Shown: piece by piece, positions 28,710 through 37,644 of the stretch | How the letters are laid out: each line of letters begins with the position of its first letter | Position numbering within the stretch: the stretch's first letter is position 1 | Assembly: GCA_902597555.1 (NCBI GenBank) | Contig: CACJYE010000005.1 | Span: 1-37,644, forward strand | DNA length: 37,644 nt | Direction: 5' to 3' | DNA from: an uncultured Pelagibacteraceae bacterium | GTDB taxonomy: Bacteria; Pseudomonadota; Alphaproteobacteria; Pelagibacterales; Pelagibacteraceae | Notes under the pieces: model-generated | Told to the model about the DNA's origin: nothing | What the model saw: the letters and a program-made list of their open reading frames with translations, nothing else | Database searches by the model: none | Program-made: the position numbers and the translations under genes

Positions 28710-29336
28710 TTATAAATTTATAAAATTATCTATTATTTTAAGCCCAGTTCTGTCACTTTTCTCTGGGTGGAACTGTGTTCCAAAAATATTTTCTTTTTCA
28801 ACAGAGCAAACAATATTTGATGAATAATCTGTTGTTGCTGAGATTACATTTTTATCTTCTGGTACAAATTCATAACTATGAACAAAATACATGTGAGAAT
28901 TATTTTCTATATTTTTAAAAATCTTACTGTGTTTTAAAATATTTATTTGATTCCAGCCAATGTGTGGCAATTTAAATTTTCCATTTTGATTATCTATTTT
29001 TGATACTTTTCCAGAAATCCAACCAAGTCCTTTGGTTTCTGTTTCCTCATATCCAATGTCAGCAAACATTTGTAATCCAACACAAATTCCAAGAAGAGGT
29101 TTTTTATTATTAATTGTAAACTCATTTAAAGTGTCTATTAAACCAGTGATGTTATTAAGTCTATCAACACAACTTTTAAACGAACCCTGCCCTGGTAAAA
29201 CAACTTTATCTGACGATTTAATCTTATTTAAATCTGAAGTTACTTTGATATTTACTTTATCTTTAGCAACTTCCTTAAAGGAGTTTATCACCGAGCTTAT
29301 ATTGCCCGAATTATAATCAACAATTGTGACGTTCAT
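28710..29336 (-). CDS. hisH: Imidazole glycerol phosphate synthase subunit HisH
   Basis: VDYNSGNISSV, LPGQGSFKSC, PLLGICVGLQMF, FGTQFHPEKS. Confidence 0.97.
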   Translation of the reverse strand: MNVTIVDYNSGNISSVINSFKEVAKDKVNIKVTSDLNKIKSSDKVVLPGQGSFKSCVDRLNNITGLIDTLNEFTINNKKPLLGICVGLQMFADIGYEETETKGLGWISGKVSKIDNQNGKFKLPHIGWNQINILKHSKIFKNIENNSHMYFVHSYEFVPEDKNVISATTDYSSNIVCSVEKENIFGTQFHPEKSDRTGLKIIDNFINL

Positions 29337-29341
29337 TAAAC

Positions 29342-29932
29342 TTATAATGAGCCTTTAGTGGATGGAATACTTTTCTTATTTCTTGGATCCATCTCTAATG
29401 CAGCTCTTAACGATCTTGCTAATGCTTTATAACAAGATTCAATTATATGATGGCTATTATCACCATAAATATTTTCTACGTGCATTGTAATACCTGCAGA
29501 TTGAGAAAAAGCTTGGAACCATTCTTTAAAAAGTTCTGTATCCATTTCTCCAAGTTTCTCAACTTTTAATTTTACTTTCCAAATCAAATAAGGTCTGTTC
29601 GAAACATCAATTGCAACTCTCGTTAATGTCTCATCCATTGGAATAACTGTGTGTGCATATCTTTTTATTCCTACAAATTTTTTAGCAGCTTTTTTTAAAG
29701 CTTCTCCAATTGCAATGCCTGTATCTTCTGTGGTGTGGTGAAGATCAATATGAGTATCTCCTTTTGCTTTTACTTTTAAGTCAATTAAAGAATGTTTTGA
29801 TAACTGCTCAAGCATATGATCTAAAAATCCTATGCCAGTGTCAATTTGGTACTTACCTTTTCCATCAATATTTACTTCAACATTGATGCTGGTTTCTTTT
29901 GTTTTTCGAGATACTTTTCCTTTTCTAGCCAT
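29342..29932 (-). CDS. hisB: Imidazoleglycerol-phosphate dehydratase
   Basis: [56 protein letters not shown]. Confidence 0.98.
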   Translation of the reverse strand: MARKGKVSRKTKETSINVEVNIDGKGKYQIDTGIGFLDHMLEQLSKHSLIDLKVKAKGDTHIDLHHTTEDTGIAIGEALKKAAKKFVGIKRYAHTVIPMDETLTRVAIDVSNRPYLIWKVKLKVEKLGEMDTELFKEWFQAFSQSAGITMHVENIYGDNSHHIIESCYKALARSLRAALEMDPRNKKSIPSTKGSL

Positions 29933-30021
29933 ATATTTTTAATGGTATACATACATAATCGCACTATATCAATATCAGTCTGAACACTTGAAGTATCAAA
30001 AATAGTTACCATTTATTAGGT

Positions 30022-30537
30022 ATGACAACAATTGTTCTAATTAGAAAAAATAACGAAGTAGTAGTTGCTGGTGATGGACAAGTCAGTATGGGAAATACTG
30101 TTGTTAAAAGCACAGCTTCAAAAGTCAGAAAAATTGAAAAAAGAGATGTGGTAGCAGGATTTGCAGGATCAACTGCCGATGCATTAACTTTGTTTGAAAG
30201 ATTGGAAGGAAAATTAGAAAAACATGCAGGCAACTTATCAAGAGCTGCCGTTGAACTAGCGAAAGATTGGCGAACTGATAAATATTTAAGAAGACTAGAG
30301 GCTTTAATGGCTGTAGGAGATAAAAATAATAGTTACATAATTTCAGGAACTGGAGATGTGCTTGAACCTGAAGGGGATGTAATCGGAATAGGATCGGGTG
30401 GTAATTACGCTCTTGCTGCAGGCAAAGTTTTAATGGAAGGCAGCATGTCTGCTGAGGAAGTTGCAAAAAAAGCAATTAAAGTTGCAGCAGATATATGTGT
30501 ATTTACTAATGATAATGTTAAAATTGAAAAAATATAA
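30022..30537 (+). CDS. hslV: ATP-dependent protease subunit HslV
   Basis: [58 protein letters not shown]. Confidence 0.98.
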   Translation: MTTIVLIRKNNEVVVAGDGQVSMGNTVVKSTASKVRKIEKRDVVAGFAGSTADALTLFERLEGKLEKHAGNLSRAAVELAKDWRTDKYLRRLEALMAVGDKNNSYIISGTGDVLEPEGDVIGIGSGGNYALAAGKVLMEGSMSAEEVAKKAIKVAADICVFTNDNVKIEKI

Positions 30538-31910
30538 TGGATAATTCAAACGTAACTCAACTGCACCCTAAAGATAAAAATCAAAAAGAAGAAGCTTCTT
30601 TAGTAAGTTCTTTATCTCCAAGAGAAATCGTGTCTGAACTAGATAGATTTGTTGTAGGTCAAAATAAAGCCAAAAGAGCTGTTGCTGTTGCTTTAAGAAA
30701 TAGATGGAGAAGACAAGCGCTTAAAGGTGAAATGAAAAATGAAGTTTTACCAAAAAATATTTTAATGATTGGACCAACTGGAGTCGGTAAAACTGAAATT
30801 TCAAGAAGACTATCAAAACTAGCAGAAGCTCCCTTTGTTAAAGTGGAAGCTACAAGATTTACAGAAGTTGGTTATGTGGGAAGAGATGTTGAGCAGATCG
30901 TGAGGGATTTAATTGAGATTGCAATCTCAATGGAAAAAGTGAAAAAAAGAAAAGAAGTTTTTGCACAAGCTCAAAAAGCAGCTGAGGAGAAGGTTTTAGA
31001 TGCTTTAGTTGGGAAAAAAGCAAGTCTAGCAACTAGAGAAAGTTTCAGAAAACGTCTGAGAAATGGTGATTTAGACGATAATGAAATTGAAATAGCTGTA
31101 AGTGATACTGGTTCAAGTGGAGCTTCTTTTGAAATACCTGGAATGCCTGGTGCTAATGTTGGAATGATCAACATTGGTGAAATGATTGGAAAATCAATGG
31201 GCAACAAAGAAAAGAAAAAGAAAATGACAGTAAAAGAATCTCATGAAATTTTGATTAATGATGAATCTGATAAATTAATTGAACAAGATAAAATTATAAA
31301 AGCTGCAAAGCTTTCAACTGAAAACAATGGAATAGTTTTTCTTGATGAAATTGATAAAATTTCAGCTAGAACCGATAGGGTTGGAGGAGATGTATCAAGA
31401 GAAGGTGTTCAAAGAGATTTATTACCTTTAATAGAAGGAACAACAGTTAATACTAAACACGGACCTATTAAAACTGATCATATTTTATTTATTGCATCAG
31501 GCGCGTTCCAACTTGCAAAACCGTCTGATTTATTACCTGAATTACAAGGAAGATTACCAATTAGAGTTGAGCTTGAAGCATTAACAAGTGAAGATTTTAA
31601 AAGAATATTAAGAGAACCTGATTTTAGTTTAATAAAACAATACGTGGCTCTTTTAAAAACTGAAAATGTTGATCTTGAATTTTCAGATGATGGAATAGAT
31701 GCTATAGCCAATATTGCTTCAGAAGTTAATACCACTGTTGAAAACATTGGTGCTAGAAGATTACACACAATAATTGAGAAAATTTTAGATGAAATAAGCT
31801 TTACAGCAACAGATCGTGCAGGTGAAAAAATTATAATTAACAAAGAATATATAGAAAAAAACCTAGACACACTTGTTAAAGATACAGATCTTTCAAAGTT
31901 TATTTTATAG
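30537..31910 (+). CDS. hslU: ATP-dependent protease ATPase subunit HslU
   Basis: [65 protein letters not shown]-terminal LSKFIL. Confidence 0.98.
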   Translation: MDNSNVTQLHPKDKNQKEEASLVSSLSPREIVSELDRFVVGQNKAKRAVAVALRNRWRRQALKGEMKNEVLPKNILMIGPTGVGKTEISRRLSKLAEAPFVKVEATRFTEVGYVGRDVEQIVRDLIEIAISMEKVKKRKEVFAQAQKAAEEKVLDALVGKKASLATRESFRKRLRNGDLDDNEIEIAVSDTGSSGASFEIPGMPGANVGMINIGEMIGKSMGNKEKKKKMTVKESHEILINDESDKLIEQDKIIKAAKLSTENNGIVFLDEIDKISARTDRVGGDVSREGVQRDLLPLIEGTTVNTKHGPIKTDHILFIASGAFQLAKPSDLLPELQGRLPIRVELEALTSEDFKRILREPDFSLIKQYVALLKTENVDLEFSDDGIDAIANIASEVNTTVENIGARRLHTIIEKILDEISFTATDRAGEKIIINKEYIEKNLDTLVKDTDLSKFIL

Positions 31911-32322
31911 ATTTATTTTTTTTCAAATAAATATAAAAAGCTCCCCCGCCACCATCTTCTATTTTGGCATCTGTAATTTCATTTATCATATTCATTAAAC
32001 TGGCATTATTAGTAATAAATTCTGGAACGGAATATTTTAAGATACCAAAGTCTTTTGAAACATATGGATCTTTTTCATTTTCAGAGTGAAGACCTTTTCC
32101 TGTAACAATAATTAGTTTGTTAATATTTTCAGAAAAAGCTTTATTTATAAAACCTTCTATAGTTTTATTTGCCTCATCTAAAGTGTAACCATGCAAATCT
32201 ATAGCTCTAGTTTTTAGGTTTTTGTTTTTATGGTATCTAAAATCTTTATTGGGTAATTTTTCGGTGCTATTTATAAATTTGTGCCAATCTTTTTTATCTT
32301 TGTCTGAAATATTATCGTTCAA
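31900..32322 (-). CDS. Smr domain-containing protein
   Basis: [31 protein letters not shown]. Confidence 0.9.
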   Translation of the reverse strand: MNDNISDKDKKDWHKFINSTEKLPNKDFRYHKNKNLKTRAIDLHGYTLDEANKTIEGFINKAFSENINKLIIVTGKGLHSENEKDPYVSKDFGILKYSVPEFITNNASLMNMINEITDAKIEDGGGGAFYIYLKKNKSIK

Positions 32323-32919
32323 TTATGTTAATATATTAACTAGCTGCCAATTTGGATTTGCTGACGTAGTATCTCGTGAAAAAATCCATGTATCATAGAT
32401 TTTTTTAATCTTTTCAGGATCTCCAGAAACAATTTTTTTTTCTTTATCTCTTATGCATGTAATCACCTCTGCTATAAAATCTACTGTTACATTTAAAATA
32501 TTTCCAATTTTTTTATGCTCCTTAATCTCAGCTTTATTAACTCCAATAAATGTTATTTCTGCAAAATGGCCCCTTTTTGCTCTTTCTTTTAACGCATCAT
32601 CAAACTGATTATATATATCTTTATTTAACAGAGGTTTAGCATTTGTGATCTTATTATCATTATCGCTGAAATCTGTAATAATTGTTTCATAGGCAATCTT
32701 TGCACCTTTTAAAAATTCTTTTTGAGCCTCTTCATCAAATTTCTCTTTTGGTTTTATAACTTGATCCACCTTAATATTTTTTAAAACTTCTTTAAATTGA
32801 GCTGGTGACTTTCCCTCAAAACCAGTTCTTTTGCCAAGTATTCCTCTCAATCTTAGAAAAATAAACCCAGCAATCATTGCAAGCAAAATTATATCTATGT
32901 ATTCGAAGCTGTAATTCAT
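32323..32919 (-). CDS. Tim44 domain-containing protein
   Basis: Single N-terminal TM, FLKGAKIAYETIITDFSDND, DTWIFSRDTTSANPNWQLVN. Confidence 0.88.
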   Translation of the reverse strand: MNYSFEYIDIILLAMIAGFIFLRLRGILGKRTGFEGKSPAQFKEVLKNIKVDQVIKPKEKFDEEAQKEFLKGAKIAYETIITDFSDNDNKITNAKPLLNKDIYNQFDDALKERAKRGHFAEITFIGVNKAEIKEHKKIGNILNVTVDFIAEVITCIRDKEKKIVSGDPEKIKKIYDTWIFSRDTTSANPNWQLVNILT

Positions 32920-32977
32920 ACCATTATAGTAATTACTCTATTGATTAATTTCAACTGGCAATTTAGATTAAAGACAA

Positions 32978-33403
32978 ATGGGCACAATATTAATATCCAT
33001 AATCGGATTAACTATAATTGAGATTTACCTTTTTATTAGTATTGGTTCTGAGATTGGTGCTTTTACTACCATATTATTGATTTTCTTAACCGCTATAACA
33101 GGTGTCTATTATGCAAGATATGAAGGACTAAAAACACTAAAATCAGGTTTTGTTCAATTAAGTAAAAATGAGCCTCCAAGCTATGAGATTTTATCTGGAG
33201 CTGGAATTGCTTTTGCTGCTTTATTACTAATCATTCCAGGATTTTTAACAGATCTAATAGGGTTTTTATTAATATTCCCTTTAACAAGAATAATAATGTT
33301 TAAAAAATTTTCAAAAAAATTTAAAAACAAAAAAAATTTTAAAAAAGATTACATTGAAGGAGACTTTGAAGATATAGAGGATGATAATGACAGGAAAATA
33401 TAA
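32978..33403 (+). CDS. fxsA: FxsA family protein
   Basis: EIYLFISIGSEIGAFTTILLIFLTAITGVYYARYEG, AALLLIIPGFLTDLIGFLLIFPLTR. Confidence 0.9.
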   Translation: MGTILISIIGLTIIEIYLFISIGSEIGAFTTILLIFLTAITGVYYARYEGLKTLKSGFVQLSKNEPPSYEILSGAGIAFAALLLIIPGFLTDLIGFLLIFPLTRIIMFKKFSKKFKNKKNFKKDYIEGDFEDIEDDNDRKI

Positions 33404-33809
33404 AATACTTGCTAAATATATCAAAGATCTCTCAAGCGAAACCCCAAACGTTGAAACATATCTCTTTGTAAAAGATCAGATTGCTAAATACCAATTAGGC
33501 ATAGATATCAATTCTACAGCACTAAAAAATAACATGGTTGAAGTAAATACAACATTTAAATTTGAAGATAAGGAGCAGAATAAAAAAAAATCTTATTTCG
33601 AATTAGTATATTCAACAATTATTAAAATAGATGAAGAAGTAAAAGATAAAAAAGAATTAGAGAAAATTATATTATGTGATGTACAAACTAAAATTTATCC
33701 TGACTTAGAAAAATCACTTTTAGAACTTTTACATAACTCGGGATATCCTGGGGTAAAATTCGACAAAAAAGTTGATTTTGAAAGTTTATATAAACAGCAG
33801 TTTAATTAA
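33381..33809 (+). CDS. secB: Protein-export chaperone SecB
   Basis: YIKDLSSETPNV, LEKIILCDVQTKIYPDLEKSLLELLHNSGYPGVKF; start could be ATG 33381 or 33387. Confidence 0.85.
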   Translation: MIMTGKYKILAKYIKDLSSETPNVETYLFVKDQIAKYQLGIDINSTALKNNMVEVNTTFKFEDKEQNKKKSYFELVYSTIIKIDEEVKDKKELEKIILCDVQTKIYPDLEKSLLELLHNSGYPGVKFDKKVDFESLYKQQFN

Positions 33810-34467
33810 AATTATTTTTTTTTAAATTTTCTTTAATATATTTTTGATGATTTTTAATTTCTTCATCTGATGGAACTACTATTTTCTTAAAATATTCAAT
33901 ATTTGAATTTCCAACATCTTTATTAAAAATATCATTATTACGAAAATCTAAAGCAGGCTCTTTTTGATCAATTAAATTGATATATACTTTGGATAATAAA
34001 TCACAATCTAACAAAGCATTATGTTGAGTTCTTTTTGAGTTATCAATTCTATAACGTTTACAAAGAGCATCTAAACTTACTTGTGAGCCAGGAAATTTAT
34101 CTCTTGCCAAAATTAGAGTATCTATTACTTCATTTGAAATTTTCTTATTTCCAGCTAAAGAAAGTTCATTGTTTAAATGTGCTAAATCAAATTCTGCGTT
34201 GTGAATAATAAGTTTTTTATTTTTAATAAAATTTAAAAAAACATCCTTAATTTCAGAAAATTTTTTTTGTTTTGACAAAAAATTATCATCAAATCCATGA
34301 ATTTTAAATGCTTGTTCTGAGACTTTTCTCTCAGGATTTAAACATGTATGAAATTTATTTCCAGTTGGTATTAAATTATCTAATTCAATACATGCAATTT
34401 CTACAATCCTATGTCCTTCTTGAACTGATAAGCCCGTTGTTTCTGTGTCTAGTACTATTTCTTTCAT
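33802..34467 (-). CDS. dnaQ: DNA polymerase III subunit epsilon
   Basis: EIVLDTETTGLSVQEGHRIVEIACIEL, IIHNAEFDLAHLNNEL, QHNALLDCDLLSKVY. Confidence 0.95.
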   Translation of the reverse strand: MKEIVLDTETTGLSVQEGHRIVEIACIELDNLIPTGNKFHTCLNPERKVSEQAFKIHGFDDNFLSKQKKFSEIKDVFLNFIKNKKLIIHNAEFDLAHLNNELSLAGNKKISNEVIDTLILARDKFPGSQVSLDALCKRYRIDNSKRTQHNALLDCDLLSKVYINLIDQKEPALDFRNNDIFNKDVGNSNIEYFKKIVVPSDEEIKNHQKYIKENLKKNNFN

Positions 34468-35037
34468 TTATAATATTTTAGCTAAAATTTTTTTTACTTC
34501 TCTTTTGATGGTTTCTTTCTTAAAGTTATTTTTGATTATGAAATTTGACCTTTTTTTTTTATAGACAGATGTAAACTGAATTTTTTTTAATTCACTATAT
34601 AATTTATTATTAAAATTAGACCTTTTTTTAAGTTTTTTTTTAATATCTGATTTTTTGGAATCAACGAAAACCAAAATGTCTTTTTTATTGTAAATTTTAT
34701 TTTCCATAAGCAGAGGAATATCTAAAATTATAACTTTTTTATTTTTATTTAACTTTAAAAATAAATTCATTTTTTTTCTGACTTCTTTATGAACAATATT
34801 GCTTATTTTTTTTAAATTTGATTTATTACTTAGTATAGCCTCTGTTATTTCATTTTTTTTTATTGGAAAAGAAATTATATATTTTGGTAAAACTTTATTT
34901 AATTTTACAAAAATATTTTTATTGTTTTTATAAAGCTTAGATACTTCAAAATCTGCATTAAATACGGGATAACCAAAACTTTTAGCCACATAACTCTTAC
35001 CCGAACCTATTTCGCCCAAAATTCCAATTTTAATCAT
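34468..35037 (-). CDS. coaE: Dephospho-CoA kinase
   Basis: IGILGEIGSGKSYVAKSFGYPVFNADFEVSKLY, IILDIPLLMEN; flanked by dnaQ and aroE. Confidence 0.9.
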   Translation of the reverse strand: MIKIGILGEIGSGKSYVAKSFGYPVFNADFEVSKLYKNNKNIFVKLNKVLPKYIISFPIKKNEITEAILSNKSNLKKISNIVHKEVRKKMNLFLKLNKNKKVIILDIPLLMENKIYNKKDILVFVDSKKSDIKKKLKKRSNFNNKLYSELKKIQFTSVYKKKRSNFIIKNNFKKETIKREVKKILAKIL

Positions 35038-35830
35038 TATCTAATAGTTTGAATATCTCTTCATTGATTGATGGCTCTTTATCATGCCAAAGTTTAAATG
35101 CTTCGCAGGCCTGATATAAAAACATTAGTTTGCCATTCTCAGTCTTATTTCCCAACTCTCTTCCTTTTTTTAAAAATTCAGTTTCACTTGGATTATATAT
35201 AACATCATAAAAAAGTTTATTTTTTCCAATTTTTGAAAAATCTAAATTTATTTTTTCATTATTTAAACCAAGACTTGTAGCGTTTATTATTATATCAAAC
35301 TCTGGCAGACTACCCCATTCAACAACATTTAAATCTTTAAATAAAATTTTTAAATTTTCAGCTTTTGATCTAGTTCTATTGCTTACAGTTATATTTAAAA
35401 CCTTTAGTTTTTTTAAAGCCAAAATTATTGAAGAAACAACACCACCAGCGCCTAAAATTAAAACTTTCTTGCCTTCCATGTTAAAATTTAAACTTTTAAT
35501 TGCTTTATAAAAACCAGCAATATCTGTGTTGTGACCAACTAATTTTCCATTATCAAAAACAATCGTATTAACAGACTGAGTTTGTTCTGCTTCTAAAGTT
35601 AAATTGTCTGTAAAGGGTATAACAATATTTTTAAATGGAATGGTAACGTTACAGCCAGCTATTTCTTGATTTTTAATATTTTGAATGAAATTTTTAATTT
35701 GATTGGCATTAAGTTTAATTTTGTCATAAACAGCATCAATATTGTTTTCTTTTATCCATTGATTTTGAACTTTTGGTGATAGTGAATGTTCAATGGGGTT
35801 TCCTATAACAAAATATTTTTTTATTTTCAT
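35030..35830 (-). CDS. aroE: Shikimate dehydrogenase
   Basis: VIGNPIEHSLSPKVQNQW, GCNVTIPFK, GHNTDIAGFYKAI, LILGAGGVVSSII, ATSLGL. Confidence 0.96.
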   Translation of the reverse strand: MKIKKYFVIGNPIEHSLSPKVQNQWIKENNIDAVYDKIKLNANQIKNFIQNIKNQEIAGCNVTIPFKNIVIPFTDNLTLEAEQTQSVNTIVFDNGKLVGHNTDIAGFYKAIKSLNFNMEGKKVLILGAGGVVSSIILALKKLKVLNITVSNRTRSKAENLKILFKDLNVVEWGSLPEFDIIINATSLGLNNEKINLDFSKIGKNKLFYDVIYNPSETEFLKKGRELGNKTENGKLMFLYQACEAFKLWHDKEPSINEEIFKLLDND

Positions 35831-36411
35831 AAATTTTTTAAATATTCTTTAATTTTTTTAATTGGTAGACCCATAATTGTGTCCTCATCACCATTTATAC
35901 TCAAAAATAAATTTCTGCCCTCGCCCTCAATTTGATAAACATTATAAGCATAAAGAGCTTCATCTGATATCTTAGTTAAATATTTTTTTAAATCTTCTTC
36001 AGATAAATCCTTCATGGTTAGTGTTGCTTTGTCGGTGTAATTCCAAATCATTGACCCATTTTTTGATATACAAACAGAGCTTATTAAAAAATGTGATTTA
36101 CCATTGAGCTTCTTTAAAATTGTCATTGCTTCCTCTCTACTTTCAGGTTTAGATATTAATTCACCGTCCAAATCTATAACGCTATCAGCGCCCAATACAA
36201 TTTGATCAATTTTTTTTGCACTTACCTTATTTGCTTTTAATTCAGCTAAATTTTTTGATATAATTTCTGGAGTTGCTTTTTCTTTTATTAAACTTAATTT
36301 AACAGTATCCTCATCAACATTTGACGGCTCTACTATGCTTTCGATATTGTTTCTGTCTAATATGTCTTTTCTAATTTTGCTTTTAGACGCAAGAATAATT
36401 TTATTTGACAT
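35827..36411 (-). CDS. maf: Maf family nucleotide pyrophosphatase
   Basis: IILASKSKIRKDIL, IVLGADSVIDLDG, EEAMTILKKLNGKSHFLISSV, EGEGRNLFLSINGDEDTIMGLP. Confidence 0.93.
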   Translation of the reverse strand: MSNKIILASKSKIRKDILDRNNIESIVEPSNVDEDTVKLSLIKEKATPEIISKNLAELKANKVSAKKIDQIVLGADSVIDLDGELISKPESREEAMTILKKLNGKSHFLISSVCISKNGSMIWNYTDKATLTMKDLSEEDLKKYLTKISDEALYAYNVYQIEGEGRNLFLSINGDEDTIMGLPIKKIKEYLKNL

Positions 36412-37228
36412 TATTTAAATATATTTCATGAATTTTAATTATAGAAGCTGCTGTTTCCTCGACAGATTTTCTGGTAACATCTATGAGCGGCCATTTATAT
36501 TTTTGAAATGTTTTTTTTGCATCAAGAACTTCTTGTTTAATATTTTCTAAATCAATATACTTTATATTTTCAGTTTCTCTCAATGAACTCATCCTGTTTT
36601 TTCTTAAATCGACAAGTCTTTCGGGCTCAGTGCTTAAACCTACCACACATCTCATTTGTGGGTTTTGTTTGAGTTTTTCTGGTAAAGAGTTTTCATTTAC
36701 GAGAGGAATATTTGAAGTTTTAAAACCTTTGTTTGCTAAATAAATTGAGGTTGGGGTTTTGCTCGTCCTGCTTACACCTATAAGGATAATGTCAGATTTA
36801 TCAATTTCATTTATTAAATTTCCATCATCGTGATTCATTGTAAACTGAATTGCTTCGATCCTATCATAATATTCCTCATTTAATACATGTTGGCCACTTG
36901 GTTCATGTGTTGCTTTTTGATTCAATATTTTTGAAAAATTTAAGATTAAATTTCCAAGAACACCGAAACATGGTATTTTTTTATTCTGACTTACATTCGC
37001 TAAATATTTAGCCAGATTATTATCTACAATTGTATACAATATTATTGAATTTGTATTTTTTTCGGCATCTTCTAAAATTTTCAAAATTTGATTTTCTGTT
37101 CTTGTAAACGAATATGAGTGAACTTTATATTCTATATTTAAAAATTGAGCCTTAAGAGCTAAAAATATTCTATCTAAAGTTTCGCCAGTTGAATCAGAAA
37201 TTAAATATATTTTGTATGTATTGCTCAT
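36401..37228 (-). CDS. Pyruvate, phosphate dikinase regulatory protein (bifunctional kinase-pyrophosphorylase, DUF299)
   Basis: IYLISDSTGETLDRI, AIQFTMNHDDG, IILIGVSRTSKTPTSIYLANKGFKTSNIPLV. Confidence 0.94.
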   Translation of the reverse strand: MSNTYKIYLISDSTGETLDRIFLALKAQFLNIEYKVHSYSFTRTENQILKILEDAEKNTNSIILYTIVDNNLAKYLANVSQNKKIPCFGVLGNLILNFSKILNQKATHEPSGQHVLNEEYYDRIEAIQFTMNHDDGNLINEIDKSDIILIGVSRTSKTPTSIYLANKGFKTSNIPLVNENSLPEKLKQNPQMRCVVGLSTEPERLVDLRKNRMSSLRETENIKYIDLENIKQEVLDAKKTFQKYKWPLIDVTRKSVEETAASIIKIHEIYLNNVK

Positions 37229-37494
37229 GAATAAACTGTTAAAAAATTTGTATTATTTTAATTAAATTGCATAAATTAAATTTATTTAAAACTACCTTGT
37301 AAAAACTGTTATTTATTAACATTAATAATAAACAGGGTAAAACAATCCACAAAAATTAATATGATAAAAAAGCTTCATTTTAAACAATTTTAACATCATG
37401 AGATGTTAGTAAATTGTGAATATAATGTTTATAAAAAATAATCACCTTTATTCACAGGATATATTACAACTACAATAACTAATAATACTTATTT
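37229..37494. other. Candidate chromosomal replication origin (oriC) between ppsR and hemE
   Basis: Largest gene-free gap in the window, very AT-rich, between DUF299/ppsR and hemE as in Caulobacter and Rickettsia origins. DnaA-box-like CAATCCACA (37343-37351), TTATTCACA (37448-37456), TGTGAATAT (37415-37423); dyads 37306-37335 and 37391-37408. Confidence 0.62.
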
Positions 37495-37644
37495 ATGAAA
37501 CCTTTAAATAAAATAATAGTAAATAAAGATACTTCATTTAATCCTATATGGATTATGAGACAAGCAGGAAGATATTTGCCAGAATTTAGAAAAATCAGAA
37601 AAGAAAATCCTGATTTTATAAATTTATGTTTAAACGATAATTTG
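37495..37644 (+). CDS. hemE: Uroporphyrinogen decarboxylase, 3'-truncated by window edge
   Basis: Open frame [69 protein letters not shown] is the HemE signature. Absent from the ORF track because no stop is reached. Confidence 0.96.
   Translation, partial: MKPLNKIIVNKDTSFNPIWIMRQAGRYLPEFRKIRKENPDFINLCLNDNL

Noticed and set aside
29941-30013. AATGGTA...TACCATT inverted pair flanking the hisB-hslV divergent promoter
   Set aside because: Only 7-bp arms about 59 bp apart; too weak and likely coincidental without conservation data.
1970-31870. Antisense ORFs in the track (1970-2179 -, 6602-6871 +, 8110-8463 +, 10405-10593 -, 10836-11018 -, 13186-13374 -, 13501-13752 -, 16066-16260 -, 24843-25028 -, 27074-27262 +, 28591-28827 +, 29032-29316 +, 30006-30233 -, 30125-30475 -, 30971-31207 -, 31478-31870 -)
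   Set aside because: Each lies wholly or largely opposite a well-supported CDS and has atypical composition without recognisable domain motifs.
34468-35037. coaE as a degenerate pseudogene because of its high Lys/Asn content
   Set aside because: P-loop GEIGSGKS, the FNAD motif and DIPLL are intact and the gene is in its conserved place; composition reflects AT bias.
37229-37494. CtrA-type TTAA-N7-TTAA sites in the putative origin
   Set aside because: The two TTAA pairs I found (near 37266-37280 and 37377-37395) have 6-nt, not 7-nt, spacing and are expected by chance in such AT-rich DNA.
1-37644. CRISPR arrays, transposons, prophage, toxin-antitoxin or defence genes
   Set aside because: No regularly spaced repeats, transposase, integrase, Cas, restriction or toxin motifs were seen; the content is core metabolism plus a small accessory cluster.

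Overview
AT-rich, densely packed bacterial chromosomal segment. The protein families and gene order look like a streamlined marine alphaproteobacterium of the SAR11/Pelagibacter type; this is inferred from style and synteny, with no search run. It is mainly core metabolism: hemD-hemC, tsaD, acs, a two-subunit sodium:solute symporter, rpe, heparinase-like, purH, ftsK-lolA, hisE-F-A-H-B, hslVU, and the conserved alphaproteobacterial block smr/tim44/fxsA/secB/dnaQ/coaE/aroE/maf/ppsR, ending in a truncated hemE that the ORF track misses. I see one tRNA (Gly-GCC) and one strong intrinsic terminator. I see no CRISPR, mobile element, phage or defence genes. Best leads: (1) the 266-bp ppsR-hemE intergenic region as a candidate chromosomal replication origin, with DnaA-box-like sites and two dyads; (2) a tRNA-Gly 10 nt upstream of the pterin dehydratase start codon; (3) a 34-residue lysine/arginine-rich N-terminal tail on acetyl-CoA synthetase; (4) all seven convergent gene pairs overlapping or abutting, so no dedicated terminator space; (5) a fluoroacetate-dehalogenase-like hydrolase overlapping a TauD-like dioxygenase gene; (6) a minimal AMP-ligase in an accessory cluster; (7) an EF-hand loop within the symporter.
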